A stretch of 64,000 nucleotides of DNA from Rhodobacteraceae bacterium M382. Its GTDB lineage: Bacteria > Pseudomonadota > Alphaproteobacteria > Rhodobacterales > Rhodobacteraceae. How positions within the stretch are numbered: the first letter of the stretch is position 1; every line of letters starts with the position of its first letter. This document shows positions 33,535-43,322 of the stretch, one piece after another. The position numbers were made by a program, and so were the translations under genes. The notes under the pieces are model-generated. The model ran no database searches, was not told where the DNA came from, and was given only the letters and a program-made list of their open reading frames with translations. The stretch lies in assembly GCA_025141015.1 (NCBI GenBank), contig CP081098.1, forward strand, positions 310,001 through 374,000, in the 5' to 3' direction.

Positions 33535-35463
33535 TCAGGCCCTTTTCTCTCCAATCGACGCGATGCCGAGAACGTCCAGAACCTTGGCTTCGATCTGGGG
33601 GGCGTTCATGGCGGCGGTGGCGTACATGTCGGCGGGGCTGGATTGGTCGATGAACGTATCGGGCAGCACCATCGAGCGGAATTTCAGGCCGTCGTCGAAC
33701 ACGCCTTCGTCCGCGAGCAGCTGGGCGACGTGTGAGCCGAACCCGCCCACGGCTCCTTCTTCGATGGTGATCAGGGCCTCGTGATCGGCGGCCAATTGCA
33801 GGATCATGTCACGGTCCAGCGGTTTGGCAAACCGCGCGTCGGCGATGGTGGGGGTGATGCCCTTGGCCGCCAGGGATTCGGCGGCTTTGCGCACCTCGCC
33901 CAGACGGGTGCCGAACGACAACAACGCCACGCGTTTGCCGGTCTGGATCATCCGACCCTTGCCTATTTCCAACACCTCGGGCGTTTCGGGCATTTCGACG
34001 CCTTCGCCTTCGCCACGGGGATAGCGGAAGGCAATCGGGCCGGCGTCATGCGCGGCGGCGGTGGCAACCATATGCACCAATTCGGCCTCATCCGCGGCGG
34101 CCATGACGACCATACCGGGCAGGTTGGACATGAACCCGATGTCGAATGACCCCGCGTGGGTCGCGCCATCGGCGCCAACCAAGCCGGCACGGTCGATGGC
34201 AAAGCGCACCGGCAGGCGTTGGATGGCCACGTCATGCACCACCTGATCGTAGCCGCGTTGCAGGAAGGTCGAATACATCGCGCAGAACGGTTTCATCCCA
34301 CCGGCAGCCAGCGCGGCGGCAAAGGTCACCCCATGCTGTTCGGCAATGCCGACGTCAAAACAGCGCGACGGATAGCGTTCGGCCATCAGGTTCAACCCGG
34401 TGCCGTCGGGCATCGCGGCGGTCACGGCACAGATCTTGTCATCCTTGGCGGCCAGTTTGACCAGCTCATCCCCGAAGACATTGGTGTAGGAGGGCGCGTT
34501 TGAGGGGGCCTTTTTCTGTTCGCCGGTGATGACGTCGAATTTGGCGGTGGCATGGCCCCGGTCGCGGGCGGCCTCGGCGGGGGCGTAGCCCTTGCCCTTT
34601 TTGGTCAGCACGTGGATCAGCACCGGACCAGTGGCGCGCGCCTTGACCGTGCGCAGAACCGGCAGCAATTGGTGCAGGTCGTGCCCGTCGATGGGGCCGA
34701 GATAGGAGAAGCCCAGTGCCTCGAACAACGTGCCGCCCACGGCCATGCCTTTGAGCATGTCCTTGGCGCGTTTGGCCCCTTCGCGGAAGGGTTCGGGCAG
34801 CAGGGAGACCGCGCCCTTGGCGGCGGCCTTGAGCTCCTGAAACGGTTCTTCGGCGTAAAGGCGCGACAGATAGGAGGACAGCGCGCCGACGGGGGGTGCA
34901 ATGCTCATCTCGTTGTCGTTCAGGATCACGAACATGCGTTTGTCCAGATGCCCGGCATTGTTCATCGCCTCGAACGCCATGCCCGCCGACATCGACCCAT
35001 CACCGATCACGGCGATGGCATCGCCGTTGCCTTCGGGAATCACCCCGCCCAGATCGCGGGCGGTGGCAAAGCCCAATGCCGCGCTGATCGAGGTCGAGCT
35101 GTGCGCCGCACCGAACGGGTCATAGGGAGATTCGGAGCGTTTGGTGAATCCGGACAGGCCGTCCTTCATCCGCAGGGTGCGGATGCGATCGCGCCGTTCG
35201 GTCAGGATCTTGTGCGGGTAACATTGGTGGGACACGTCCCAGATCAGCTTGTCCCGCGGGGTGTCGAACACCGCGTGCAATGCCACAGTCAATTCGACCA
35301 CGCCCAGACCTGCGCCCAGATGGCCGCCGGTGACGGACACGGCGGACACGGTTTCAGAACGCAATTCAGAGGCCAGTTGAATCAATTGGCCATCGCTGAG
35401 CGATTTCAGATCAGCGGGGCGCTGGATCTGATCCAAAAGCGGGGTCTGGGGCCGGTCTGACAT
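33535..35463 (-). CDS. dxs: 1-deoxy-D-xylulose-5-phosphate synthase
   Basis: A 642-residue ThDP enzyme that condenses pyruvate and glyceraldehyde 3-phosphate, the first step of the MEP isoprenoid pathway. [18 protein letters not shown] and [14 protein letters not shown] mark the N-terminal domain. The ThDP-binding [18 protein letters not shown] is near residues 150-168, and [15 protein letters not shown] plus PRGEGEG mark the pyrimidine and transketolase-like domains. It is full length. It is the last gene of the block histone-deacetylase-like gene, xseB, ispA, dxs, so supply of the C5 unit and its polymerisation are encoded together. Confidence 0.96.
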   Translation of the reverse strand: MSDRPQTPLLDQIQRPADLKSLSDGQLIQLASELRSETVSAVSVTGGHLGAGLGVVELTVALHAVFDTPRDKLIWDVSHQCYPHKILTERRDRIRTLRMKDGLSGFTKRSESPYDPFGAAHSSTSISAALGFATARDLGGVIPEGNGDAIAVIGDGSMSAGMAFEAMNNAGHLDKRMFVILNDNEMSIAPPVGALSSYLSRLYAEEPFQELKAAAKGAVSLLPEPFREGAKRAKDMLKGMAVGGTLFEALGFSYLGPIDGHDLHQLLPVLRTVKARATGPVLIHVLTKKGKGYAPAEAARDRGHATAKFDVITGEQKKAPSNAPSYTNVFGDELVKLAAKDDKICAVTAAMPDGTGLNLMAERYPSRCFDVGIAEQHGVTFAAALAAGGMKPFCAMYSTFLQRGYDQVVHDVAIQRLPVRFAIDRAGLVGADGATHAGSFDIGFMSNLPGMVVMAAADEAELVHMVATAAAHDAGPIAFRYPRGEGEGVEMPETPEVLEIGKGRMIQTGKRVALLSFGTRLGEVRKAAESLAAKGITPTIADARFAKPLDRDMILQLAADHEALITIEEGAVGGFGSHVAQLLADEGVFDDGLKFRSMVLPDTFIDQSSPADMYATAAMNAPQIEAKVLDVLGIASIGEKRA

Positions 35464-35501
35464 GGCGTCTCCACAAGGGTTCGCTGTGTGTGTTCGTTGG
35501 T

Positions 35502-36368
35502 TCAGCTGTCACGCGCAATAACGAAGCGTGCGGCTTCCTTCAAGGTTTCAGCCCGATCACCGTAAATTGCCAGCGCGTCGCAGGCCTGATCGGCCAGCTC
35601 GGCGGCGCGGGTTTTGGCTGTTTCAAGCCCGAGCAGGGACACGAATGTTGCCTTGCCTGCATCGGCGTCCTTTTGCACGCGTTTGCCGACCTTGGCCTCG
35701 TCCCCTTCGACATCCAAGATGTCGTCAGCGATCTGAAAGGCAAGACCCAGCGCATCGGCATACTGACGCAGGGCGGTGCTGTCGGCCCCGGACATCACCG
35801 CACCCGCAGTGGCGGACCAGGAGATCAGGCAGCCGGTTTTGCGGTTCTGCAGTTTGGTGATCTGATCCAGTGTCAGCGGTTCGCTGGCGGTTTCGGCCGC
35901 CATATCCAGCATCTGACCCGACACCATGCCGTCCTTGCCTGCGTCCTGTGCCAGGCCCCGGATCAGAGACAGCGCATTGGGGCCAAGGGTCGGATCGGAC
36001 AGCAGTTCAAAGGCGAGGGTCTGGAGTGCGTCCCCGGCCAGCACGGCCAGGTCTTCGCCAAATTTGCGGTGCACGGTGGGCTGACCCCGGCGCAGATCGT
36101 CATCGTCCATGCAAGGCAGGTCGTCATGCACCAGAGAATAGGCATGGATGCATTCGATGGCCAGTGCCGCCCTGAGCGCCACACCCTGGTCCACGTCATG
36201 CAACCGTGCGCTTGCCAGAACCAGGAACCCACGCAGCATCTTGCCTCCGACGATGGCATAGCGCATGGCCTCGAGCAGCCGGTCATCCCCGGCCAGCACT
36301 TTGTTGGCATACCCGGTGACCAGACGCTGTGCGTCTGCCAGGGAATTGGCAAATTGGGTCGTGGTCAT
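35502..36368 (-). CDS. ispA: Geranyl/farnesyl diphosphate synthase
   Basis: A 288-residue trans-isoprenyl diphosphate synthase. The first Asp-rich motif is [20 protein letters not shown] and the second is [12 protein letters not shown], both binding Mg-diphosphate. [12 protein letters not shown] carries the conserved basic residues of the isopentenyl-diphosphate site. Two residues before the first motif are small and Tyr-free, consistent with a C15 product, but this is not decisive. The start at 36368 leaves a 4-base gap after the xseB stop; the upstream extension overlaps xseB and is not protein-like. It directly precedes dxs. Confidence 0.94.
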   Translation of the reverse strand: MTTTQFANSLADAQRLVTGYANKVLAGDDRLLEAMRYAIVGGKMLRGFLVLASARLHDVDQGVALRAALAIECIHAYSLVHDDLPCMDDDDLRRGQPTVHRKFGEDLAVLAGDALQTLAFELLSDPTLGPNALSLIRGLAQDAGKDGMVSGQMLDMAAETASEPLTLDQITKLQNRKTGCLISWSATAGAVMSGADSTALRQYADALGLAFQIADDILDVEGDEAKVGKRVQKDADAGKATFVSLLGLETAKTRAAELADQACDALAIYGDRAETLKEAARFVIARDS

Positions 36369-36372
36369 GCAG

Positions 36373-36615
36373 TTATCCGGCATCCAGCGGGGCCGTGCCC
36401 ATTGGGGTGCCCTCTTCATCCAGTGTGATGGCGGCGACCTTTTCCTTGGCGCGCTGCAATTCATCCTTGCAGCGTTTTTTCAATGCTGCACCGCGTTCAT
36501 AGAGCGAGATCGACGCATCCAGCGCCACATCTCCGCGTTCCAGCTGATCGACCACAGTCTCCAGCTCTTTCATCGCCTGTTCAAAACTCATTTCTTCGAC
36601 GGGGGTCTGGGTCAT
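36373..36615 (-). CDS. xseB: Exodeoxyribonuclease VII small subunit
   Basis: An 80-residue small helical subunit of exonuclease VII, which degrades single-stranded DNA together with XseA. The conserved core is MSFEQAMKELETVVDQLERG followed by DVALDASISLYERGAALKKR, a two-helix hairpin typical of the family. The length fits. It overlaps the histone-deacetylase-like gene by 4 bases and abuts ispA; this neighbourhood is conserved in many proteobacteria. XseA is not in the window. Confidence 0.93.
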   Translation of the reverse strand: MTQTPVEEMSFEQAMKELETVVDQLERGDVALDASISLYERGAALKKRCKDELQRAKEKVAAITLDEEGTPMGTAPLDAG

Positions 36616-37550
36616 GTTGCGGCCTTCATCAATTCTTGCACATGCGCCTTGGTTGCAGCGGCTAGGGCGTTCAGATCATATCCGCCTTCCAAAGTCGAGA
36701 CGATACGCCCCTGGCACAGCTCATCGGCAAGCGCGCACAATTCGGCCGTGATCCAGGCGAAATCACCGGTGGACCAGTTCAGATTGGCCAGCGGGTCGTC
36801 CTGATGGGCATCGAACCCGGCAGAGATGATGATCAGTTCGGGTTTGAAGGTGCGCAGGCGCGGGAAGGCCTGGGATTCATAGGCGGCTTTCATCTCGGAC
36901 CCACCTGAATCGGGGGCCAGCGGCATGTTCAGGATATTGCCGTGGGCGCCGTCTTCGTCGGGGCGGCCCGACCCGGGCCACAGCGGCATCTGCTGTGAGG
37001 TGATGACCAGGGCGCGCGGGTCGTCCCACAGCAGATCCTGGGTTCCGTTGCCGTGATGGACGTCGAAGTCAACCACGGCCACACGGTTCAGCCCGTGGTG
37101 ATCCAGCGCGTGTTTCGCAGCCAGCGCCGCATTGCCGAACAGACAGAACCCCATCGCGGTTTCGGTTTCGGCGTGGTGCCCCGGCGGGCGTATCGCGGCA
37201 AAGGCATTCTGGACGTCCCCGCCCAGCACCATGTCCACGCCGCGCACCGCGGCACCTGCCGCGCGAAAAGCCGCGTCCAACGATCCCGGAGACAGGAACG
37301 TATCGCCGTCGATCTGTGCAAATCCATCCGAGGGCAAGCCCCGACGTAGGTTGTCCAGATAGCCTGCGGGATGGACACGCAGAATGTCGTCTTCAGCCGC
37401 CATCGGGGCCGATACACGGATCAGGTCGAGCGGTTCCAGCGCATGCAGGACATGTTCCAGCCGCGCCACCCGTTCCGGGTGACCCTGTGGCGTTACATGG
37501 GTCAGGCAATCGGCATGGGTGATGAGGGCCGTTTTTGCGGCGTTGGTCAT
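36612..37550 (-). CDS. Histone deacetylase family (acetoin utilisation/acetylpolyamine amidohydrolase-like) protein
   Basis: A 312-residue zinc amidohydrolase of the class II HDAC-like bacterial family. Key segments are RPPGHHAETETAMGFC (active-site His pair), VAVVDFDVHHGNGTQD (zinc Asp and His) and SAGFDAHQDDPLANL (zinc Asp). Possible substrates include acetylated polyamines, acetoin-linked proteins or acetyl-lysine. The ATG at 37550 is preferred over a TTG nine codons upstream, although the ribosome site is weak. It heads the xseB-ispA-dxs block, apparently as the first gene of the operon. Confidence 0.88.
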   Translation of the reverse strand: MTNAAKTALITHADCLTHVTPQGHPERVARLEHVLHALEPLDLIRVSAPMAAEDDILRVHPAGYLDNLRRGLPSDGFAQIDGDTFLSPGSLDAAFRAAGAAVRGVDMVLGGDVQNAFAAIRPPGHHAETETAMGFCLFGNAALAAKHALDHHGLNRVAVVDFDVHHGNGTQDLLWDDPRALVITSQQMPLWPGSGRPDEDGAHGNILNMPLAPDSGGSEMKAAYESQAFPRLRTFKPELIIISAGFDAHQDDPLANLNWSTGDFAWITAELCALADELCQGRIVSTLEGGYDLNALAAATKAHVQELMKAAT

Positions 37551-37677
37551 AGGGAGATGGTCCTGTCGCGGCGTCAAGATGGGGCGAGATTAGTTCGCAA
37601 TCCGAGCAGGGGAAACCGGTTTTTTATGCACCATTGCCCGAGAGGGGCCGGGGCTGTGCCCCGTGGCCGTTTCGGAC

Positions 37678-37730
37678 TTGGGGCTCTGCCCCAAACCCCG
37701 AGGTATTTGAGACCAGAAAGAAGCAGCAGG
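37678..37730 (+). repeat. Intergenic repeat family, copy B
   Basis: A hairpin TTGGGGCTCTGCCCCAA is followed by the core GAGGTATTTGAGACCAG and AAAGAAGCAGCAGG. It lies in the 250-base gap between the histone-deacetylase-like gene and the secreted protein gene, on the opposite strand to both genes. Confidence 0.8.
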
Positions 37731-37800
37731 CCGGTCAGGCGGAAAGGGTGCGCGCAGCCCCTGGTTCCCGGTTTCACGCAACTACAGCGGTCTGGCGTGC

Positions 37801-38286
37801 TCAGCCCATTTCGTCCTGACAGGCGATGGCGGCTTCGAGGCCGACCATGGTGCCGCCGAGGTCAATGGCCATGACTTCGCCGTGTTCGTTATACAGTGTC
37901 ATCGTATATTTTGCCGCGATATCGAACAGGAAATCGGAGTTGGTAAAATAGATGTCGGCACCGGGCACGTCGTTCAGGTAAATGCCTTGGGCTTCGCCTT
38001 CGTATTCCTGACCGTCCAGATCAAAGAGGATCGGATATGTTTCGCCTTCGACGATGTCCCCCCAGGATTCATTGAAAGCGGTGATGTAGCCCGCGCCTTC
38101 GGTGCGATCAAATCCGATGCGGACAACGCTGCCATCCTGATACGCTGCCTGAATCAGGCATCCGTCGCCCAGTGTCGGGTCAATCATTACGTCCCAGCCC
38201 CCGGCTTCGCCCCAGGGTTCAAGTTGCTGTGCCACAGCGCAAAATGGCAGCGCGGCCAGAAACAGGGTGGTCGTCAGGATTTTCAT
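37801..38286 (-). CDS. Small secreted protein of unknown function
   Basis: A 161-residue protein with a Sec-type signal (MKILTTTLFLAALPFCAVA, cleavage before QQ). The mature part is acidic and beta-rich, with GWDVMIDPTLGDGCLIQAAY near the start and GLEAAIACQDEMG at the end; these two cysteines may form a disulfide in the periplasm. The ending resembles small invasion-associated-locus-B-like proteins, but I would not assign that family. GGAGG precedes the ATG at 38286; an upstream ATG lies before the signal sequence and is rejected. It is downstream of petR on the same strand across a 188-base gap. Confidence 0.78.
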   Translation of the reverse strand: MKILTTTLFLAALPFCAVAQQLEPWGEAGGWDVMIDPTLGDGCLIQAAYQDGSVVRIGFDRTEGAGYITAFNESWGDIVEGETYPILFDLDGQEYEGEAQGIYLNDVPGADIYFTNSDFLFDIAAKYTMTLYNEHGEVMAIDLGGTMVGLEAAIACQDEMG

Positions 38287-38474
38287 TTCGTGTCCTCCAT
38301 AGTGCGGCGGCTGCTGCATCTGAGCGGAGCAGGTGCAGCGTCGATTTTAGCCGCGCGGGTCGATCAACTGGAATTCATGCACCCAGAATACACGGGCGAC
38401 GCGGGTTTGTCTTTTCTTAATCCATGAGCTGTTGGCCCAGGGGTGTTCGGCCCGCCAGCCGCGGTGGGTCAGGA

Positions 38475-39176
38475 TCAATCCGGTGCCAGCATGTAGCCCG
38501 CGCCGCGCACGGTTTGCAGGTACCGCGGCTGTTTGGGGTTGGGTTCGATCTTGCGCCGCAGGCGGGTGATCTGCACATCCACAGCGCGTTCCTGTGCCTG
38601 TCCCCGGTCGCGCCCCAGGTCTTCGACCAGCTTGGCCCGGCTGATTGGTTCGCCGGGTTGCGCGGAAAAGATCTTCATCAATTGGGTCTCTGTGGCAGTC
38701 AGCCGGACCAGCGCGTCGCCCTGCCACATTTCGCTGCGTTCGATATCATAGCGGATCGGGCCCAGGTGCAGGATCTTTGGCACGGTGTCCTGGACAGGGG
38801 TTTCAGGCATACGGCGCAGGATGGCATTGATCCTGAGCAAAAGCTCCTTGGGTTCAAAGGGTTTGACCAAGTAATCGTCTGCCCCGGCCTCCAGCCCGGC
38901 AATCCGGTGTTCGGTCTCGCCTTTGGCGGTCAAAAGCATGACGGGGGTGGTGTTGGTCTCGCGGATGGCGCGGGTCAGGCTGACGCCGTCTTCTCCGGGC
39001 ATCATCACGTCGATCACGATCAGGTCGAAATCCAACCCGGACAAGACCCGCCGGGCGTGGGCGGCATCCCGTGCAGCGGTGACCAAAAACCCGTTGCGGA
39101 CCAGAAATTTCTTGAGCAGATCCCGGATGCGTTCATCATCATCCACGATCAGCAGGTGGGCGTCCAAATCACTCAT
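38475..39176 (-). CDS. petR: OmpR-family response regulator PetR
   Basis: A 233-residue response regulator. The receiver domain (LLIVDDDERIRDLLKKFLVR; phosphoacceptor Asp in IVIDVMMPGEDG, near residue 57; Lys in PFEPKE near 108) is followed by a winged-helix DNA-binding domain ending RRKIEPNPKQPRYLQTVRG. It starts inside the last codons of the MarR-type gene (4-base overlap), exactly the petP-petR arrangement known from Rhodobacter capsulatus, where the pair lies next to petABC. No histidine kinase is adjacent. Here petABC is about 12 kb away. PetR in Rhodobacter is needed for growth and its kinase is unknown. Confidence 0.88.
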   Translation of the reverse strand: MSDLDAHLLIVDDDERIRDLLKKFLVRNGFLVTAARDAAHARRVLSGLDFDLIVIDVMMPGEDGVSLTRAIRETNTTPVMLLTAKGETEHRIAGLEAGADDYLVKPFEPKELLLRINAILRRMPETPVQDTVPKILHLGPIRYDIERSEMWQGDALVRLTATETQLMKIFSAQPGEPISRAKLVEDLGRDRGQAQERAVDVQITRLRRKIEPNPKQPRYLQTVRGAGYMLAPD

Positions 39177-39685
39177 GTGCTGCTATCCCGCAATTTTCCA
39201 TAGGCCCGGCGCATGTCCGGATCCATCATGGCCTCGAGAACCTTTTTAAAACCTGAAACTGCATCCGGGCCAGCTTCCTTGTAGGCGGCCCGCATCCGGG
39301 TGCGCTGGGCGTCAGAGAGTTTCGATTCCAGAGTGCGCCCATCTTCGGTCAGGAACAAGTGACGTTCGCGTTTGTCGACGGTGCCCACCCGGCTTTCGAC
39401 CAACCCGTCGTCGATCAGGGTGCGCAGCACCCGGTTCAACGATTGTTTGGTGACACCAAGGATGGCCAGCAGGTTGTTCACCGTGGTGCCCGGCGCGCGG
39501 TTGATGAAATGGATCGCCCGGTGATGGGCCCGCCCATAGGCCATTTCCACCAGAATGCGGTCCGGATCCGCGGTGAACCCGCGATAGGCAAAGAACATTG
39601 CCTCGATTCCCTGACGCAGTTGTTCATCCGTCAGAAACAGCAGGCTTTCGCCGCCAAACCCCGGCGCTGATCGACCCTCAGACAT
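39173..39685 (-). CDS. petP: MarR-family regulator PetP
   Basis: A 170-residue MarR-type winged-helix protein. The recognition region is NNLLAILGVTKQSLNRVLRT and the wing is ESRVGTVDKRERHLFLTEDG, both typical. The N-terminus FLTDEQLRQGIEAMFFAYRG fits PetP of Rhodobacter. It overlaps petR by 4 bases and is divergent from ilvE; in the 160-base space between them an inverted repeat GTCA-n7-TGAC (near 39722) could be an autoregulatory site. The symbol rests on similarity and synteny. Confidence 0.85.
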   Translation of the reverse strand: MSEGRSAPGFGGESLLFLTDEQLRQGIEAMFFAYRGFTADPDRILVEMAYGRAHHRAIHFINRAPGTTVNNLLAILGVTKQSLNRVLRTLIDDGLVESRVGTVDKRERHLFLTEDGRTLESKLSDAQRTRMRAAYKEAGPDAVSGFKKVLEAMMDPDMRRAYGKLRDSST

Positions 39686-39845
39686 GGCTCGTGTCCTTTT
39701 CTGGTTTTGTTACAGTTTAAGTCAGCCTTGTTGACATTCCAAGAGCAAAGAGGTATCGAATCGCAGTTTTGGCGCAATATTATGTCCGGTTCGGTCGTAA
39801 AGAGCGCAATATTCGTAAAGCAACCCCGCGTCAGGAGGATTTGGT

Positions 39846-40712
39846 ATGTCGGGTTATGATGATCGGGACGGTCTGATCTGGATGGATGGAGAGATGGTCA
39901 ATTGGCGTGATGCCAAGGTCCATATTCTGACTCATGCCATGCATTATGCCAGTTCCGTATTTGAAGGCGAACGGGCGTATAACGGCAAGATTTTCAAAAG
40001 CCGCGAACACTCCGAGCGGTTGATCGCCTCCGCCGAGGCGCTGGACATGCCGATGCCCTATACGGTCGATCAGATCGAAGCCGCCAAGGAAGAGACGCTG
40101 AAGGCCAGCGGTCTGACCGACGCCTATGTGCGTGCGTTGGTCTGGCGTGGGTCGGGCGAAGACATGGGTGTCGCATCGGCCAAGAACCCGGTTCGGATGG
40201 CGATCGCCGTCTGGGGCTGGGGCGCCTATTACGGCGACGCCAAGATGAAAGGCGCCAAGCTGGACATTGCGGAATGGAAACGGCCCAGCCCGGAAACCAT
40301 TCCGGTTCATGCCAAGGCCGCCGGTCTGTACATGATCTGCACCATCTCCAAGCACAAGGCCGAAGCCAAAGGCTGTTCGGATGCGTTGTTCATGGATTGG
40401 CGCGGATATGTGGCCGAAGCCACCGGTGCCAACGTGTTTTTCGTCAAGGGTGGCGAAGTGCACACACCGCTGGCCGATTGCTTTTTGAACGGGATCACCC
40501 GGCAGACCGTGATCGGAATGCTCAAGGACAAGGGCATCACCGTGCATGAACGTCGGATCAAACCCGAAGAGATGGCGGATTTTGAACAGTGCTGGCTGAC
40601 AGGTACTGCGGCCGAGGTGACTCCGGTGGGGCAGATCGGGGATTATACGTTCGAGGTTGGTGATCTGACCCGCGGAATTGCCGAAGATTACGAGAAGCTG
40701 GTACGCAGCTGA
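39846..40712 (+). CDS. ilvE: Branched-chain amino acid aminotransferase
   Basis: A 288-residue PLP fold-type IV aminotransferase that interconverts Val, Leu, Ile and their 2-keto acids. Conserved segments are HAMHYASSVFEGERAY, the PLP-lysine strand AAGLYMICTISKHKAE and AEATGANVFFVKGGEVHTPL, followed by FLNGITRQTVIGML. AGGAGG at 39834 precedes the ATG. It is divergent from petP and ends with a clear terminator. This synteny (petPR beside ilvE) is common in the Roseobacter group. Confidence 0.93.
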   Translation: MSGYDDRDGLIWMDGEMVNWRDAKVHILTHAMHYASSVFEGERAYNGKIFKSREHSERLIASAEALDMPMPYTVDQIEAAKEETLKASGLTDAYVRALVWRGSGEDMGVASAKNPVRMAIAVWGWGAYYGDAKMKGAKLDIAEWKRPSPETIPVHAKAAGLYMICTISKHKAEAKGCSDALFMDWRGYVAEATGANVFFVKGGEVHTPLADCFLNGITRQTVIGMLKDKGITVHERRIKPEEMADFEQCWLTGTAAEVTPVGQIGDYTFEVGDLTRGIAEDYEKLVRS

Positions 40713-40736
40713 TCTCACGCGACTTGGGGTTTGAAA

Positions 40737-40766
40737 ACGGGCGTCCATATGGGCGCCCGTATTTCG
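40737..40766 (+). terminator. Terminator after ilvE
   Basis: ACGGGCG pairs with CGCCCGT around TCCATATGGG, followed by ATTTCGTTT. It lies 25 bases past the ilvE stop, between convergent genes. Confidence 0.75.
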
Positions 40767-40773
40767 TTTGCGC

Positions 40774-41712
40774 TCAATTCTTTGGGTCTGTTGCGGCGCG
40801 GGTGCGGCGGCGGTCCAGGCCCAGGCGGCTTTCGCGCCAGATGACCAGGATGTTGCCGGCAATGACCAAGGTCGCCCCGGCCAGCATGACCCAGGTCGGT
40901 AATTCCGCGAACCAGACATAGCCGATGATGATGGCAAACAGCATCGACATATAGTCATAGGGAGCCAGCATCGACGCCGGGCCAAAACGATAGGAAGAAG
41001 TCACAAGGATCTGTGCGATACCGCCGACCAAACCGGCCCCGATCAGCAGCAGGGTCGTTTGCAGGTCCGGCACCACCCAGCCAAATGGCAGGGTCAGCAG
41101 GGACAGACCGGATGCGGTGGCCGAGAAATAGAATACGATGGCTGCGGTGTGGTCTGTCTGGACCAGCTTGCGCAGGTGGATCTGGACCATCGCCCGGGCC
41201 ATGGTCGCGAGCAGAACGCAGATCGCGCCCAGCGTGGCGGTATCGCTCATGTCTGCGCCGCCGCCCAACCGGGGCCAGATCATGATCAACACCCCGACCA
41301 ACCCGATGGCCACGGCAGAGAGGCGCACCAGCCGGATGGTTTCACCCAGCAAAAGCGCTGCGAGGATGACTGTAAAAATGGGGGTGGCATAGCCGATGGC
41401 CGTGACTTCGGGCAGCGGCAGCAACCCCAAACCGGTAAATGTCAGCGCCATCGCAGATGTCCCCAACACCCCACGCCAGACGTGACCCATCGGATTCTTG
41501 GCAACAAACCCGTGGCGCAAGTCGCCCCGGATCGCCAACCAGACAACGATGACGGGAATCGCAAAGAACGAGCGGAAGAACACCGCTTCGCCCGCAGGCA
41601 CAACATCCGATGTCGCCTTGATCACACCGGACATGGCAGTGAACAGGCCGATGGCGGTCACTTTGAGAAAAACCGCGAGAATCGGTCGATGCGATGTTAA
41701 TGATTGTGCCAT
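40774..41712 (-). CDS. DMT-superfamily (EamA) transporter, second
   Basis: A 312-residue, ten-helix membrane protein with two EamA repeats. The first includes FLKVTAIGLFTAMSGVIKAT, the motif PAGEAVFFRSFFAIP is typical of RhaT/RarD-like members, and the second repeat contains GPASMLAPYDYMSMLFAIII. I start at the ATG at 41712 because the first helix follows at once; the longer frame extends over the divergent matB gene. The substrate is unknown. It shares a 95-base divergent promoter region with matB. Confidence 0.85.
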   Translation of the reverse strand: MAQSLTSHRPILAVFLKVTAIGLFTAMSGVIKATSDVVPAGEAVFFRSFFAIPVIVVWLAIRGDLRHGFVAKNPMGHVWRGVLGTSAMALTFTGLGLLPLPEVTAIGYATPIFTVILAALLLGETIRLVRLSAVAIGLVGVLIMIWPRLGGGADMSDTATLGAICVLLATMARAMVQIHLRKLVQTDHTAAIVFYFSATASGLSLLTLPFGWVVPDLQTTLLLIGAGLVGGIAQILVTSSYRFGPASMLAPYDYMSMLFAIIIGYVWFAELPTWVMLAGATLVIAGNILVIWRESRLGLDRRRTRAATDPKN

Positions 41713-41807
41713 GGCCGCGACCCTGCGCCTCAGCGACCGAAAGATCAACGGGTTGATTTTGCTTTGCCGCCTGACGCAAAACGGAGCCATCAGCCGGAGC
41801 GACCAGA

Positions 41808-43310
41808 ATGTATGACACCAACCATTTGATTTCCCGATTACATGCGGCATCACGCGGGCATGAAACCCGGAACTTTGCGCGGTTTCCAGCGCGGGCCAGT
41901 GTCACCTTTGGTGAGCTGTTTGCCGGGGCCGAACGCAATGCAGCGGCTTTGGTGGCGATGGGGGTGCAACCCGGGGACCGCGTTGCCGTGCAGGTTCACA
42001 AGACGATCGAAGCGATCCAGCTGTACCTGGGAACGGTGATGGCGGGGGGCGTGTTTCTGCCGCTGAATACCGCCTATACCACGTCCGAAGTCGCTTATTT
42101 CCTGGGGGATGCGACACCACGCGTTGTGGTGTGTGATCCGGACCGGTCGGAGGCAATACGCGGGATCTCCGGAGATGCGCGGGTGGTGACGCTAGATGCC
42201 AAAGGCAATGGTACGCTGACCGAGTCCGTCGTGGGCCGGGGGGCGTTTACCCCGGTGGCGCGCGGGGCACAGGATCTGGCTGCCATCCTCTATACGTCGG
42301 GGACCACCGGGCGGTCCAAGGGCGCGATGCTGAGCCATGCCAATCTGGCGTCGAATTCAGAGATGTTAAAGGAATACTGGCGGTTCACAGATCAGGATGT
42401 GCTGATCCATGCCCTGCCGATCTTTCACACGCACGGGCTGTTTGTGGCGACCAATGTGGCGCTGTTGGCCGGGGCGGGGGTTGTGTTCCTGCCGGGGTTT
42501 GACGCGGACGCCATTCTGGAGGCGATGCCGAATGCCACCGCTTTGATGGGGGTACCGACGTTCTATACCCGCCTGTTGGCGGATGAGCGGCTGACGCGGG
42601 AACGGGCAGCCAACATGCGTCTGTTCATTTCGGGATCGGCACCCTTGTTGGTTGAGACCCACGAGCTGTGGGAAGCGCGCACCGGTCATCGGATCCTGGA
42701 ACGCTATGGCATGACCGAAACCAATATGAGCACGTCCAACCCCTATGACGGGGAACGGCGCGCCGGAACCGTGGGTTTCCCGTTGCCCGGCGTCGAGGCG
42801 CGGATCATGGTAGATGGCGTCCCGGTGCCGACGGGCGAGACCGGGGTTTTGGAAGTGCGCGGATCAAATGTGTTTCAGGGCTATTGGCAGATGCCCGAGA
42901 AAACCGCCGAAGAGCTGCGCCCGGACGGGTGGTTCATCACCGGCGATCTGGCCCGGATGGACAGTGATGGCTATGTCACCATCGTGGGGCGCGAAAAGGA
43001 TCTGATCATCACCGGCGGGTTCAATGTTTACCCAAAGGAGGTCGAAAGCCTGATCGACGATATGCCGGGGGTGCTGGAGAGTGCCGTCATTGGCGCACCA
43101 CATCCCGATTTCGGCGAAGCGGTCGTGGCCATCGTTGTGGCAACTGATCCGGAATTGCAGGCGGATCAGGTGCGGGAGACGTTGGCCGCAGACCTGGCAA
43201 AGTTCAAGCAGCCCAAGCAGGTGATCCTGGTGCCGGAGTTGCCCCGTAACACCATGGGCAAGGTTCAGAAAAAGGCGCTGCGCGAGGAATACGCCGGTTT
43301 GTTTGCCTAA
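41808..43310 (+). CDS. matB: Malonyl-CoA synthetase (MatB-like)
   Basis: A 500-residue acyl-adenylate-forming ligase. The P-loop is LYTSGTTGRSKGAMLSH, and the region ERYGMTETNMSTSNPYDGER matches MatB specifically (family form TETNMxTSNPYDG). The hinge ITGDLARMDSDGYVTIVGRE and the catalytic Lys in NTMGKVQKKALREEY are present. It activates malonate or methylmalonate with CoA and ATP. No malonyl-CoA decarboxylase gene or malonate transporter of known type is adjacent, although the AEC-family gene downstream could carry malonate: some AEC proteins are malonate or malate carriers. It is convergent with that gene. Confidence 0.88.
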   Translation: MYDTNHLISRLHAASRGHETRNFARFPARASVTFGELFAGAERNAAALVAMGVQPGDRVAVQVHKTIEAIQLYLGTVMAGGVFLPLNTAYTTSEVAYFLGDATPRVVVCDPDRSEAIRGISGDARVVTLDAKGNGTLTESVVGRGAFTPVARGAQDLAAILYTSGTTGRSKGAMLSHANLASNSEMLKEYWRFTDQDVLIHALPIFHTHGLFVATNVALLAGAGVVFLPGFDADAILEAMPNATALMGVPTFYTRLLADERLTRERAANMRLFISGSAPLLVETHELWEARTGHRILERYGMTETNMSTSNPYDGERRAGTVGFPLPGVEARIMVDGVPVPTGETGVLEVRGSNVFQGYWQMPEKTAEELRPDGWFITGDLARMDSDGYVTIVGREKDLIITGGFNVYPKEVESLIDDMPGVLESAVIGAPHPDFGEAVVAIVVATDPELQADQVRETLAADLAKFKQPKQVILVPELPRNTMGKVQKKALREEYAGLFA

Positions 43311-43322
43311 GGGTCCCAGGCC

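Noticed and set aside
38347-38474. Possible small protein ending FWVHEFQLIDPRG after petR
   Set aside because: The short reading is part of a frame that otherwise runs antisense to nothing and out of phase through petR; no start codon with a ribosome site lies in the gap.
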